Assembly (NCBI GenBank): GCA_013001975.1
Contig: JABDKX010000162.1
Location: 1-64,000, forward strand
Direction of reading: 5' to 3'
DNA from: Saprospiraceae bacterium
GTDB lineage: Bacteria > Bacteroidota > Bacteroidia > Chitinophagales > Saprospiraceae
Length of the DNA: 64,000 nucleotides
Positions 8,115 through 18,300 of the stretch are shown here, piece by piece. Position 1 is the stretch's first letter, and each line of letters opens with the position of its first letter. Made by a program: the position numbers and the translations under genes. A model generated the notes under the pieces. The model was given only the letters and a program-made list of their open reading frames with translations. It made no database searches and was not told the origin of the DNA.

Positions 8115-9779
8115 TTACGCTTTAGAGTTTCCTTTTTTAATCTTTTTCTTTCCTTTGGTTTGCTTTGCTAAATTGACTGCTTTTTCCACATTTACAACAC
8201 CACCAGAAACACTTAATGTACTGAATGGTACTTTGTCAGTTTGACTTCCTGGAACATAAACTTCAACCATTTGTTTTGTCACAGATTGCATCAAAATATT
8301 TTTAACTTGAACAGCAGTCAAGGTTGGAAAATATGATCTCAAAACAGCAGCTACACCTGCAACGACTGGTGCCGCCATACTTGTACCTTGTAATGGTTCA
8401 TATTCATCATTTGGTACAGTAGAATAGATTTCCATTCCTGGTGCAAATAAATCAACATTTGCTTGTCCGTAGTTCGAAAATGGAGCAGCTAACTTTTCTC
8501 CGTTTTCATAACTGAGCGCGCCAACTTCAAGCCAGTTTTTGTATTGCTTTGTCTTTCCTTTAAAAAATAAAAAGCCTTTTCCTTTATACGTATCGTTTGG
8601 AAAATTATCAGTCGTATCGTTATTCTGACTTGAGTTACCAGCAGCATGCACAAGTAATACATCATTTTTCTCTGCATACTTTATGGCCTCTTCAACAACT
8701 TTCTCATTCCAAGAATATCCTTTACCAAAAGACATATTGATTATTGAGGCACCGTTATCAACAGCATATCGAATAGCATTAGCCACATCTTTATCTCTTT
8801 CATCTCCATTAGGCACTGTTCTCACAGACATAATTCTTACATTATCAGCAACACCATCCATTCCTATTTCATTACCTCTTACTGCACCGATAATTCCAGC
8901 TACGTGAGTACCGTGTCTTGCATCTGGTCCTTCTACATCATTGTTACCATAATATTTTTCATAAGGATCATCATAGTTATCACCTATAACATCCCTTGAA
9001 TCAAAATCAGGATTGTAAGCATACTTTACTTGATCTGTATAATAATCTTTTGCTCCAGACATTTGTTCTTTTACACCATCAATTATTTCATCTATATTAT
9101 CAATTTCATTACCTCTCGCTATTTGATCTAAAAGTATGTTTTTACCTACAGCTAAGGCAGCATCATCACCTGCATCAACTCCCTGTAAAACTTCTAATGT
9201 AATCGTTGTATCACCAACCAATTCTTTAACTGCAGACAATCCAGTAATATATCTGTCTTCAGCTGCTTTAATGTTATTTAAACTTGATTCTGCTGAATTG
9301 TACTTACTTTCTACTTCTTTTTTGTACTTTAAAAACAATTCATACTCTTCTTTATCCTTTTTAGACAGTTTTGCAACATCCGCATTTTCATATTTGTATT
9401 TTAATTTTCCATACAATCTTGTGACTTCATAAGTATCGGCATCTACATTTCCATTGGGTCCTCCAATAAAATTCCATCCGTATACATCATCCACATATCC
9501 ATTATTATCATCATCAACATTATTATCTGGAATTTCATCTACATTAATCCAAATATTATCTGCAAGGTCTTCATGCTCAACATCGACTCCAGAATCAATT
9601 ACTGCAACAACAACAGTAGATGATGCTCTACCTTTTAAAAGATCAGAATATAAGCTTTGAGCACTAATCCCAATTGAAGAATTCTCATCAGCAGCTTGAA
9701 GTTGCCATCCAATTTCTTGAGCTTCAATGTTGAAAAATGAAGCTATAAATAGCATAATGAGGATTGACTTTATTTTCAT
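8115..9779 (-). CDS. Secreted subtilisin-like S8 serine protease with a helical insert
   Basis: A 554-residue exported subtilase. After a signal peptide (about 1-20), the catalytic Asp is in AVIDSGVDVEHEDL (D62), the His in DARHGTHVAGI (H289), the oxyanion Asn in HAAGNSS (N382) and the Ser in QGTSMAAPV (S467). In classical subtilisins Asp and His are about 30 residues apart; here about 225 separate them. Much of that insert (about 120-255) is charged and helical and looks like a coiled coil. A DDDNNGYVDDVYGW stretch before it resembles a calcium-binding loop. The C-terminus is lysine-rich (KGKKKIKKG) with no T9SS domain. Role: general extracytoplasmic proteolysis, substrate unknown. Confidence 0.92.
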   Translation of the reverse strand: MKIKSILIMLFIASFFNIEAQEIGWQLQAADENSSIGISAQSLYSDLLKGRASSTVVVAVIDSGVDVEHEDLADNIWINVDEIPDNNVDDDNNGYVDDVYGWNFIGGPNGNVDADTYEVTRLYGKLKYKYENADVAKLSKKDKEEYELFLKYKKEVESKYNSAESSLNNIKAAEDRYITGLSAVKELVGDTTITLEVLQGVDAGDDAALAVGKNILLDQIARGNEIDNIDEIIDGVKEQMSGAKDYYTDQVKYAYNPDFDSRDVIGDNYDDPYEKYYGNNDVEGPDARHGTHVAGIIGAVRGNEIGMDGVADNVRIMSVRTVPNGDERDKDVANAIRYAVDNGASIINMSFGKGYSWNEKVVEEAIKYAEKNDVLLVHAAGNSSQNNDTTDNFPNDTYKGKGFLFFKGKTKQYKNWLEVGALSYENGEKLAAPFSNYGQANVDLFAPGMEIYSTVPNDEYEPLQGTSMAAPVVAGVAAVLRSYFPTLTAVQVKNILMQSVTKQMVEVYVPGSQTDKVPFSTLSVSGGVVNVEKAVNLAKQTKGKKKIKKGNSKA

Positions 9780-10025
9780 TCTTATTTTTATTTAGTGAAA
9801 AATTTAAAACGATTGCGAATATAATGTGATTTTGAGATAAATGATACGTTCTATTTGACTCATATATCTCTTTTTGAAGCATTCTAGTCGAATTACCAGT
9901 CATTTTAGAGGAATATGACCAAATTCTAACTTGATTTTAACATTTTCGATGACTTAAATTGATTGAGTCAATACTTAATGATAATGATTTATGTTTCTTT
10001 GTTACGCTAAAGTGAAAAGATTTTA

Positions 10026-11939
10026 ATGACATATATTGATAGTCAAATATCAACTCTTTTAAAAAATCATTGGGGCTTTGATAAATTCAGACCGCTTCAA
10101 CAGGATATAATTAAATCGATCATCGAAGGACATGATACATTAGCCATTTTACCTACTGGTGGTGGCAAATCTCTGTGTTATCAAATTCCTGGTATCTATC
10201 TTGATGGACTTACCATTGTAGTCAGCCCTTTAATTGCCTTAATGAATGATCAAATTGAGGGATTGAAGAAAAAAGGAATCCAAGCTATTGGCATTATGAG
10301 TGGTCAAAGTAGAAGAGAGCAAGATATTTTATTCGATAATGCTGCATATGGAAATGCAAAATTTTTATTCCTATCTCCCGAAAGACTTAAGTCCAGATTG
10401 TTTCTAGATAGAATTGAAAAACTCAACATTAAACTGATTGTTGTTGATGAAGCGCATTGTATATCAGAATGGGGTCATGACTTCAGGCCGGAATACAGAC
10501 AAATTTCATCTCTCAGAGATCGCATTCCTGATGTAACTTTAGCTGCATTAACCGCAACAGCAACACCACATGTTCAATCAGATATTATCCAAAATCTTAA
10601 ATTACAATCTCCTAAGATTTACACTCAAAACCCTTACCGGAAAAACCTATCTTATAATGTCAGATACTCAGAAAATAAAAACCAAGACATCAAAATATTT
10701 ATAAATGACAATCAATCACAAAATGGTTGTTCTATTGTTTATGTACAAAAACGTAAAACAGCAAAGGAATTAGAGTTGTTTTTTAAAGAAAGGGGTCAAT
10801 ATTCAAAGGCTTTTCACGGAGGTCTGTCTGTCAAACATAGAGCAGAAATTATTAAAGAGTGGAATGAAAACAAATTGAAATTAATTATAGCAACCAAAGC
10901 TTTTGGGATGGGCATGGATAAATCGAATGTACGTAATGTCATTCATTTTCAACCGTCCGATGCATTAGAAGCCTATGTTCAAGAGGCTGGCAGAGCAGGC
11001 AGAGATGGAGAATTTGCTAATGTGTTATTATTATGGAATAAGTATGATTTGAAAACCTTATATGATAATATAGATCTTTATTATCCCAGCATTAATTTTA
11101 TACGGTCAGTGTATCAGTCATTAATTAAATATTTTCAACTGGGAACGGGTATCAATCCGGATAATTGGTTGGATTTTGATATCAGTGATTTTTCGAAAAA
11201 AAACAAGTACAAAAAAACGGATACATTCTATGCGTTAAATTTATTACACAAATCAAACGTACTAAGCTTGTCTGCGTCATTCTTACATCCTTCAAAACTT
11301 TTATTGTTTGAAGGACGGATTAAAAGAATGCTTCAAAGTGACAAAGTATCCGAAAAAATGAAATCGTTTACTAAGGTTATTTTGCGAACATATGATGGTA
11401 TATTCCTTGAGGAACGAAAAATTGATGAGAAACTTTTAGCAAAAAAAGCTGATATCAAGGAAAGTAAGGTCAGAGATGCCCTTAATTGGCTTCAAACCAG
11501 AGAAGTGCTCAAATATAAACCCACTTTTGATGGTCATAAGATCACATTTAAGGGTTTTATTCAAAATCCTTCTGCTTTACATCTAGAAGATGCCATTTAT
11601 AAACACCAAAAAGAACGTTTACTTAAGAGTATATCATCAATCAAAGAGTACATCTACGAAAAGGAATGTAGGCAAATTCATATCTCAAAATTCTTTGGAT
11701 TTAATAATAATAAGCCTTGTAATCAATGTGATCTATGCCAGCAAAAAACAACAATCTCAAAAGACTTAAAATTGTATAAAAAAGACATCATTAAGTATAT
11801 TCCATTGGTTAACAATGACTTAAATGATATTTATAAATGTTTTAGTTTTAAAGAAAAGACTCAAGTAAACAAGGCTTTAGAAGATTTAGTGGCGGAAGAA
11901 ATCATAGAGCTGATTGGAAATAAAATATACGTAAAGTGA
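10026..11939 (+). CDS. recQ: RecQ-family ATP-dependent DNA helicase (HRDC-less form)
   Basis: A 3'-5' DNA helicase of the RecQ family, 637 residues. The N-terminal segment HWGFDKFRPLQQDII is motif 0. Walker A is LPTGGGKSLCYQIP (near residue 44), and the DEAH box lies in VVDEAHCISEWGHDFRPEY (near 141), with the RecQ-specific aromatic loop. Motif VI reads QEAGRAGRDGE. The four zinc cysteines are in ECRQIHISKFFG and CNQCDLC near residues 547-572, unusually far downstream because a winged-helix-like segment precedes them. No HRDC domain follows. Many Bacteroidota carry such a second RecQ type. The following glycosyltransferase gene overlaps its stop by four bases (GTGA). Confidence 0.93.
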   Translation: MTYIDSQISTLLKNHWGFDKFRPLQQDIIKSIIEGHDTLAILPTGGGKSLCYQIPGIYLDGLTIVVSPLIALMNDQIEGLKKKGIQAIGIMSGQSRREQDILFDNAAYGNAKFLFLSPERLKSRLFLDRIEKLNIKLIVVDEAHCISEWGHDFRPEYRQISSLRDRIPDVTLAALTATATPHVQSDIIQNLKLQSPKIYTQNPYRKNLSYNVRYSENKNQDIKIFINDNQSQNGCSIVYVQKRKTAKELELFFKERGQYSKAFHGGLSVKHRAEIIKEWNENKLKLIIATKAFGMGMDKSNVRNVIHFQPSDALEAYVQEAGRAGRDGEFANVLLLWNKYDLKTLYDNIDLYYPSINFIRSVYQSLIKYFQLGTGINPDNWLDFDISDFSKKNKYKKTDTFYALNLLHKSNVLSLSASFLHPSKLLLFEGRIKRMLQSDKVSEKMKSFTKVILRTYDGIFLEERKIDEKLLAKKADIKESKVRDALNWLQTREVLKYKPTFDGHKITFKGFIQNPSALHLEDAIYKHQKERLLKSISSIKEYIYEKECRQIHISKFFGFNNNKPCNQCDLCQQKTTISKDLKLYKKDIIKYIPLVNNDLNDIYKCFSFKEKTQVNKALEDLVAEEIIELIGNKIYVK

Positions 11940-13027
11940 GTAAAACACCTATAAAACATATAGATTTTTGCTCAACTTCATTTTTTGAATACGATAGGAG
12001 ACTTCAAAGAATAACCAAGGAATTATCCAATAATGGTTTTATAATCTATTGGTTTTCTAGGTCTTATGAGACGAACTCTGATTCTTTACATTACCTTTCT
12101 AATCGAAAAATTAAGACTTTTTTTAAAAGAGGTATCTTATTTTACCTAGAATTTAACATCAGATTATTCATTTCTCTCCTTAGGTCATCATCTGATGGTA
12201 TATCTGCAGCAGATATTGATACATTGCCTGCAGCATACTTGGCATCTAAAATTAAACGTAAAACCCTATTTTTTGATGCTCATGAGATATTTCATGAAGT
12301 TCCAGAGTTATTAGGAAAGCCCCTTAAAAAGAAGATATGGTTTATGCTTTCAAATTTCTTATTTAAAAGAGTCTCAAGAAAATATACCGTTAACCATTCC
12401 TTGCGACTAAAATTTAAGCAAGATTTTAACACCAATTTTGATGTTATAATGAATGTGCCAAGCCTCAAAACCACAAACAACAATCCACAAAAAGACTTTA
12501 ATAAATTGATTTACTTAGGTGTTGTTAATAAAGGAAGGGGAGTCGAAATTGCAATATCGGCTCTTCAAACATTGACAGATTTCTCATTACAAATAATAGG
12601 AGAAGGAGACTTAATTGAAGAAATGAAAGCACTCTCGAAACAAAAAGGAGTAGATAAGAGAGTCACCTTTTCTGGATACGTTAGTCCTAGTGAACTGTCC
12701 TCTCATTTAGAAAATGGCAGTGTTGGTTTAAACTTATTAATTCCTGAAAGTGAAAACTATAAATTATCATTAGCGAACAAGCATTTCGACTATATCCATG
12801 CAAAGCTTCCATCAATTTGTATGCGATTTCCAGAATATGAAATAATCAATGAAAAACATGCTGTGAGTATCTTGGTTGATGAGTATAGTGAAACAGCTTT
12901 AATCGAAGGAATTAATACACTATACAAGGGAAACACATATTCACAATTACAAGAGAATTGCACGTTGGCTGCAACAAACTACAATTGGGAAAAAGAATCC
13001 CAAAAACTTTTATCTGTTTACACTTAA
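11936..13027 (+). CDS. Glycosyltransferase family 4 protein
   Basis: A 363-residue GT-B fold glycosyltransferase. The C-terminal nucleotide-sugar half shows KLIYLGVVNKGRGVEIAI, LQIIGEGDLIEEM, VTFSGYVSPSEL and a LANKHFDYIHAKLPSI segment where GT4 enzymes bind the donor. The N-terminal half contains FDAHEIFHEVPEL, typical of family 4 enzymes acting on cell-surface glycans. Donor and acceptor cannot be read. The GTG start overlaps the recQ TGA stop (GTGA), implying translational coupling to an unrelated helicase. It is convergent with the S9 peptidase gene, with two bases between stops and no visible terminator. No other polysaccharide genes are adjacent, so it is not part of a glycan locus here. 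Confidence 0.85.
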   Translation: MSKTPIKHIDFCSTSFFEYDRRLQRITKELSNNGFIIYWFSRSYETNSDSLHYLSNRKIKTFFKRGILFYLEFNIRLFISLLRSSSDGISAADIDTLPAAYLASKIKRKTLFFDAHEIFHEVPELLGKPLKKKIWFMLSNFLFKRVSRKYTVNHSLRLKFKQDFNTNFDVIMNVPSLKTTNNNPQKDFNKLIYLGVVNKGRGVEIAISALQTLTDFSLQIIGEGDLIEEMKALSKQKGVDKRVTFSGYVSPSELSSHLENGSVGLNLLIPESENYKLSLANKHFDYIHAKLPSICMRFPEYEIINEKHAVSILVDEYSETALIEGINTLYKGNTYSQLQENCTLAATNYNWEKESQKLLSVYT

Positions 13028-13029
13028 TC

Positions 13030-15234
13030 TTATTGTTTAAAATCCGTTTCAGCTTTTCCTGCGAGATCCAAAAGAAATGCGTACTCCAAAGCCGTTTCTT
13101 CATATCGAGCGAATCTTCCAGATTTACCACCATGACCAGCGCCCATATTGGTATGTAATAGCAAAGGATTATCGTCGGTTTTATAGTCTCTCAATTTTGC
13201 AACCCACTTGGCTGGTTCCCAATATTGAACCTGACTATCATGATATCCAGTTGTTACCAGCATTGAAGGATAATCTTTCTTTTCGACATTATCATAAGGA
13301 GAATAGGATTTGATATAATTGTAATATTTTTCATCTTTTGGATTGCCCCATTCATCAAATTCACCTGTTGTCAGAGGTATTGATTCATCTAGCATGGTAG
13401 TGACAACATCTACAAAAGGCACTGCAGCAATGGCACCTTTCCATAACGATGGTTCCATATTTATGACCGCACCAATTAACAAACCACCGGCACTGCCTCC
13501 CATACAATAAAGATTATCTGAATTCGTGTATTTCTTTTCAACTAAGTCCTTACCAACATCAATGAAATCCGTGAATGTATTTTTCTTATTCAACAGTTTT
13601 CCATCATCGTACCATTGACGACCCATTTCTTGACCTCCACGAATATGAGCGATAGCAAAAGCAAATCCTCTGTCAAGCAATGATAATCTTACCGAACTAA
13701 AATATGGATCCATGCTGCTCCCATAAGAACCATAAGCATATAGTAATAATGGTTCTGTTCCATCTTTTTTAAACCCTTTTTTGTAAACCAAACTGACAGG
13801 GACTGAAGCACCATCGCGCGCTTTAACCATAAACCTTTCAGAAGTATAGTCATCTGGATTAAAATCGCCTACAACTTCTTGTCTTTTCATCAACTCTAAT
13901 GACTTTGAATTCATATCGTAATCATAAGTTGTCCCAGGAGTCGTTAATGATGAAAAATATATTCTCACAACGTCTGTGTCATATTCGACATTTGTTGAAG
14001 TAAATGCCATATAAGCATCTTCACCAAAATCTACATAATGATGGTTATCGAGGTCTTTCCAAGGCATTATCTTCACCTTAGTAATACCATCAGAGCGTTC
14101 ATTGATAACTAAGTAGTTTTTAAAGATTTCAAGATTCGAAATAAGAACCTTTTTATTGTGTTCAATAAAAGGCTTCCAGTTTTCAGAAGTCGTTTTTGCT
14201 TCTGAAGTCTTCATAACTTTAAAGTTTTTTGCTCCATCTTTATTTGTAACGATGTACCAATTATCTTCAAAATGAGAAATGCTGAATTCGTGATCTCTTT
14301 TTCTTGGTTCAAAAACTAGAAACGCATCATCTGGCGTATTTGCATTCACAATGCGATATTCATTCGAAACAGTTGCGTAGGACCCAATAACTATATATTT
14401 CTCAGACTTCGTTTTATAGACATAAGTGGAGAATGTTTCATCAGCTTCATGATAAACTTCTTCATCTTCACTACTTGGTGTACCCAATTTATGTTTAAAT
14501 ATCTTAAAGGCTCTTAATGCTGCATCTTTTCGGGTATAGAACACTGTTTTATTATCATTTGCCCAAACTACAGAACCTGTCGTATTTTCAATAATATCAT
14601 CTAAATAAGTACCATCTTTGAGAGACTTAAACTTTATTGTATAGATTCTTCTTGATAGTGTATCTTCACCATAAGCCAATATTTCATTATTTGGGGAAAC
14701 AGATAGACCTCTAGCAGAAAAGTATTCATATTCTTTAGCTAATTCGTTTACATCCAATAACAAATTAGGATCAGCCTCCAAATTGTCTTTCATTCTAGTA
14801 TAAATAGGGTATTCTTGACCTTCTTCATATTGTGATTGATAATAATATCCATTTTTGAAATAAGGAACCGACATGTCAGTTTGCTTGATTCTCCCGACGA
14901 TTTCATCGAATAATTTCTCTTTAAATCCATTGAGATGCTCAGTCATCTTATCAGAGTAATTATTCTCAGCATTTAAGTAATCGAGCACTTTTTGGGTCTG
15001 AGTATCGGGATTAGCTGCATTTTTTTGTTCATCAGACAATTTCATCCAGTAATAGTCATCTACTCGGGTATCGTTATGCGTAATTATTTTATGCGGCTTT
15101 TTATCCGCAATAGGGTATTTAACATCTTTTTGTAGCATCATAGTAGAAATCTTATTAACAGACTCATTATCAGCGCATTGAACAAGCATCAATGTGGATA
15201 AAATGAAGAGTAATAAACACTTAGGTTGTAACAT
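13030..15234 (-). CDS. S9-family oligopeptidase B-like serine peptidase, predicted lipoprotein
   Basis: A prolyl oligopeptidase/oligopeptidase B family serine hydrolase: an N-terminal beta-propeller and a C-terminal alpha/beta-hydrolase. The nucleophile is in CMGGSAGGLLIG (near residue 580), with the HTNMGAGHGGKSGR histidine and a conserved VTTMLDESIPLTTGEFDEWGNP segment. I moved the start from the track's 15267 to the ATG at 15234. This leaves a clean lipoprotein signal ending in LMLVQC (lipobox Cys 20) and removes eleven residues that do not fit a signal peptide and would overlap the upstream region of smc. About 734 residues, normal for the family. It likely trims short peptides at the cell envelope. 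Confidence 0.9.
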   Translation of the reverse strand: MLQPKCLLLFILSTLMLVQCADNESVNKISTMMLQKDVKYPIADKKPHKIITHNDTRVDDYYWMKLSDEQKNAANPDTQTQKVLDYLNAENNYSDKMTEHLNGFKEKLFDEIVGRIKQTDMSVPYFKNGYYYQSQYEEGQEYPIYTRMKDNLEADPNLLLDVNELAKEYEYFSARGLSVSPNNEILAYGEDTLSRRIYTIKFKSLKDGTYLDDIIENTTGSVVWANDNKTVFYTRKDAALRAFKIFKHKLGTPSSEDEEVYHEADETFSTYVYKTKSEKYIVIGSYATVSNEYRIVNANTPDDAFLVFEPRKRDHEFSISHFEDNWYIVTNKDGAKNFKVMKTSEAKTTSENWKPFIEHNKKVLISNLEIFKNYLVINERSDGITKVKIMPWKDLDNHHYVDFGEDAYMAFTSTNVEYDTDVVRIYFSSLTTPGTTYDYDMNSKSLELMKRQEVVGDFNPDDYTSERFMVKARDGASVPVSLVYKKGFKKDGTEPLLLYAYGSYGSSMDPYFSSVRLSLLDRGFAFAIAHIRGGQEMGRQWYDDGKLLNKKNTFTDFIDVGKDLVEKKYTNSDNLYCMGGSAGGLLIGAVINMEPSLWKGAIAAVPFVDVVTTMLDESIPLTTGEFDEWGNPKDEKYYNYIKSYSPYDNVEKKDYPSMLVTTGYHDSQVQYWEPAKWVAKLRDYKTDDNPLLLHTNMGAGHGGKSGRFARYEETALEYAFLLDLAGKAETDFKQ

Positions 15235-15282
15235 GTTAGTAAATTGTACATAAATATATGAATTCATTTAACATATATGATA

Positions 15283-15311
15283 TTGTCATTTTGCCGAAAG
15301 ATTTATATTTG
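15283..15311 (+). promoter_or_regulatory. Bacteroidota-type promoter for smc, nearly leaderless
   Basis: TTG at 15283-15285, 18 bases, then TATATTTG at 15304-15311, an exact match to the TAnnTTTG -7 box. The expected transcription start falls within a few bases of the GTG at 15318, so the smc mRNA would have almost no 5' leader. Confidence 0.6.
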
Positions 15312-15317
15312 CCGTCC

Positions 15318-18300
15318 GTGAAATTACAGAGCTTACAAATAAAGGGATTTAAGAGTTTCGCAAATGAGACCACCATTCATTTCAATGATGAAATAACTGG
15401 TATTATTGGCCCCAATGGGTCAGGTAAATCAAATATAGTCGATGCCATACGTTGGGTACTAGGGGAGCAAAAGAGCAAGGATTTGCGGCTGGATAAAATG
15501 GTGGATGTTATCTTCAACGGTACAAAGTCTAAAAGGAAAGCAAGCATGGCTCAAGTAACCATGACATTTGAGAATTCCAAGAAATTGATCCCTTTAGAAT
15601 ATGATAGTGTTCAAGTCTCAAGAATTCTATACGCCAATAATGACAGTGAATATCGATTAAATGATGTTCCTTGCCGATTGAAAGATATTAGAAACTTATT
15701 TCTCGATACTGGAATTGGATCAAACTCATATGCTATTATAGAATTAGGGATGGTAGATGATATCCTTATGGATAAAGATAACGCCAGACGACGAATGTTT
15801 GAACAAGCAGCGGGTATTTCAAAATATAAGGTTAGAAAAAAGGAAACGCTCAATAAATTAAAAAACACACAAACAGATCTTGATAGGATAGAGGATATCC
15901 TTTTTGAATTGCAAGTGAATATTAAGTCATTAGAAAAACAGGCTAAAAGAACGAAGAAGTATTACGAACTTAAAGAAGAGTACAAAGAGCTGAGTATTCG
16001 TAAAACAGCAATCAATCAAAAAGAAGCCCTAGGACAAGAGAAAAGACTTAAAGCGCAGATTCTTGAAGCTAACGAAAGCTACAATGAATCATCTAAAAGT
16101 ATTCATGAGTTAGAAGCTGAGATCGAGAAAATAAAAAAAGCAAATTTAGATAAAGAACAATTGCTTAGTGCAAAGCAAAAAGACTTCAATGATGTCATTG
16201 ACACAATTAGAAAGTCTGAAAATTTGATGGAAATAAAAAAACAAAATCAAATTTTTATACAACAGAATATTAAAAGAGCAAGCAATAATATCGAGGAATT
16301 TGAAAACTCAATAAAGGACATTAAAACTGTACTCGAACAGAAACAAGCAGAACTTAAATCCAAAGAATCAAATACTGCTTTGTTAAAAAGTGATTTTGAA
16401 GAATGGAAAGAAAAATTCGCAGAAATAGAAGTTGAAAGGCAAAGAATACAAGGTGAGAGTTCTTCAGAATTAGAGGAATTAAAAAACTTGGAAAACAAAA
16501 GATTTGAACTTGAAAAAACACTCATTGAATTAAAAAGTCAATCTGCTAATGCAGAACAAAACGAGAAAAGAACAAATGAAGAAATTGCAACAATTCAGGC
16601 TTCACAAGCAACTTTAATAAAAGACTTAGAATCAATTAACTCAGACATCAGTGCCGTTCAAGAAGATATCAAACAACTGAATTTTAAACTTGAAAATCTA
16701 GAAGAAGAAAAACAAAGAATAAACAATTTATTACAAACTGAAAAAGAAAATTTAATCGTTTCTAATAGAAAGTTAGATGCTTTTAATAATGAATACAATT
16801 TACTAAAAGACATGATAGACAATTTAGAGGGCTTTCCTGAGTCAGCTAAATTTTTATCAAAAAATTGGTCTAAAACCAAACCACTTTTATCTGACATAAT
16901 TGAATGTCAAGAGGAATATAGAAGCGCAATAGAATCTTATTTAGATCCATATCTTTCTTATTTCGTTCTTGATTCAGTTGACGAAGCAAGAGAATCTATT
17001 GATCTCCTTAAGAAAGCTCAAAAAGGTAAATCACAATTTTTCATTCTTTCAAGTTTCGATAATTATGATTCAAACCAAATCAACCTTTCCCAATACGGTA
17101 AGGCCGCAATAAATGTTGTTAAAGCAGATTCTAAATATGATTCTCTTTTACACCATTTACTTTATAATGTTGTAATTGTAGATGATAACGAATTATTGAA
17201 TGAAACCTTACCAGATGATAATCTGACTTATCTTTCAACATCAGGAAGCGCCAATAGGACAAAACACGCAATATCTGGTGGATCAGTTGGGTTGTTCGAT
17301 GGCAAAAGAATTGGAAGACAAAAGGAGGTAGAAAAATTAAAATCTCGAATTGAAACAACAAAACAAGATATTTCAAATATTGAACTTCAGATAGCAGATT
17401 ATAATTCTAAAATTGAAAACCTTGTCACTGATCAATTAAAAACTGAACTGCAAAAGAAAGAAGCATCTTTAAGACATTACGAAATAAGAAAAGCTGAAGT
17501 AGATACTAAAATCAATAACTCTAATAATATTGTTGACAGTTTAAAACTGAGAATCAATCAATACAACAGTATTGTTAATGAGAACTTGAGCCTAATCAAG
17601 AATATAACTGCAGATGTAGAAGAATCAATCACTCAGATTCATAATAAAAAAGCAGTTGTTGATAATCAATCTGGTATGATTGAACACATTTCGAAAAATT
17701 ACGGCGAGATTAACAGCAAATTTAATACGGCTCAATTAGAATGGGTTAAACATAACAATGAGATCCAAAGTATTCAAAATGAAGTTCAATTTAGGAATCA
17801 ACAGATTTCTGAATTAATGACCAAAATTGATTCTTCAAAAAATGAAACATTAGAACTTGACATCTCAATTATTGAGAATCAAAAGATTATTGAAAACGTC
17901 AACAAAAAACTGTTTGAGGAATATAAAATTAGAGATACTAAGAAAGCTGAGTTAAATGAGACTGAGCAGTTATTCTTTTCTACAAGGAATGTTATTTCTG
18001 AAAAAGAAGACAGCTTGCGTTCACTTAATCGCAAATTGCAAAATCAACAACTCACCATTAATGAATTAAAAGATAAATTAACAGGTGTTGAATTTGAATT
18101 AAGGTCAGCGCTAGAAAGATTAAAAATCGAATTCAATATTGATTTAAAATCTTTTGAAGTTGACATTACTGAAGAAGATGAACAAAATATTGAGCAGCTT
18201 ACTGAAAGATATTTTAAAATTAAAAAACGATTAGATAATTACGGAGAAATAAATCCAATGGCTGTTGAAGCTTATGATGAAATTGTCCAACGTTTTGAAA

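Noticed and set aside
8996-9432. Plus-strand ORFs opposite the S8 protease
   Set aside because: Shadows of the insert-coding region; no family features, and the S8 frame has all catalytic motifs.
15235-15267. Longer start of the S9 peptidase in the ORF track
   Set aside because: The extra residues MNSYIYVQFTN do not fit a lipoprotein signal; the ATG at 15234 gives a clean one.
15258-15317. Longer start of smc in the ORF track
   Set aside because: The 20 extra residues are not SMC-like and the DNA holds the promoter; GTG 15318 fits the family N-terminus.
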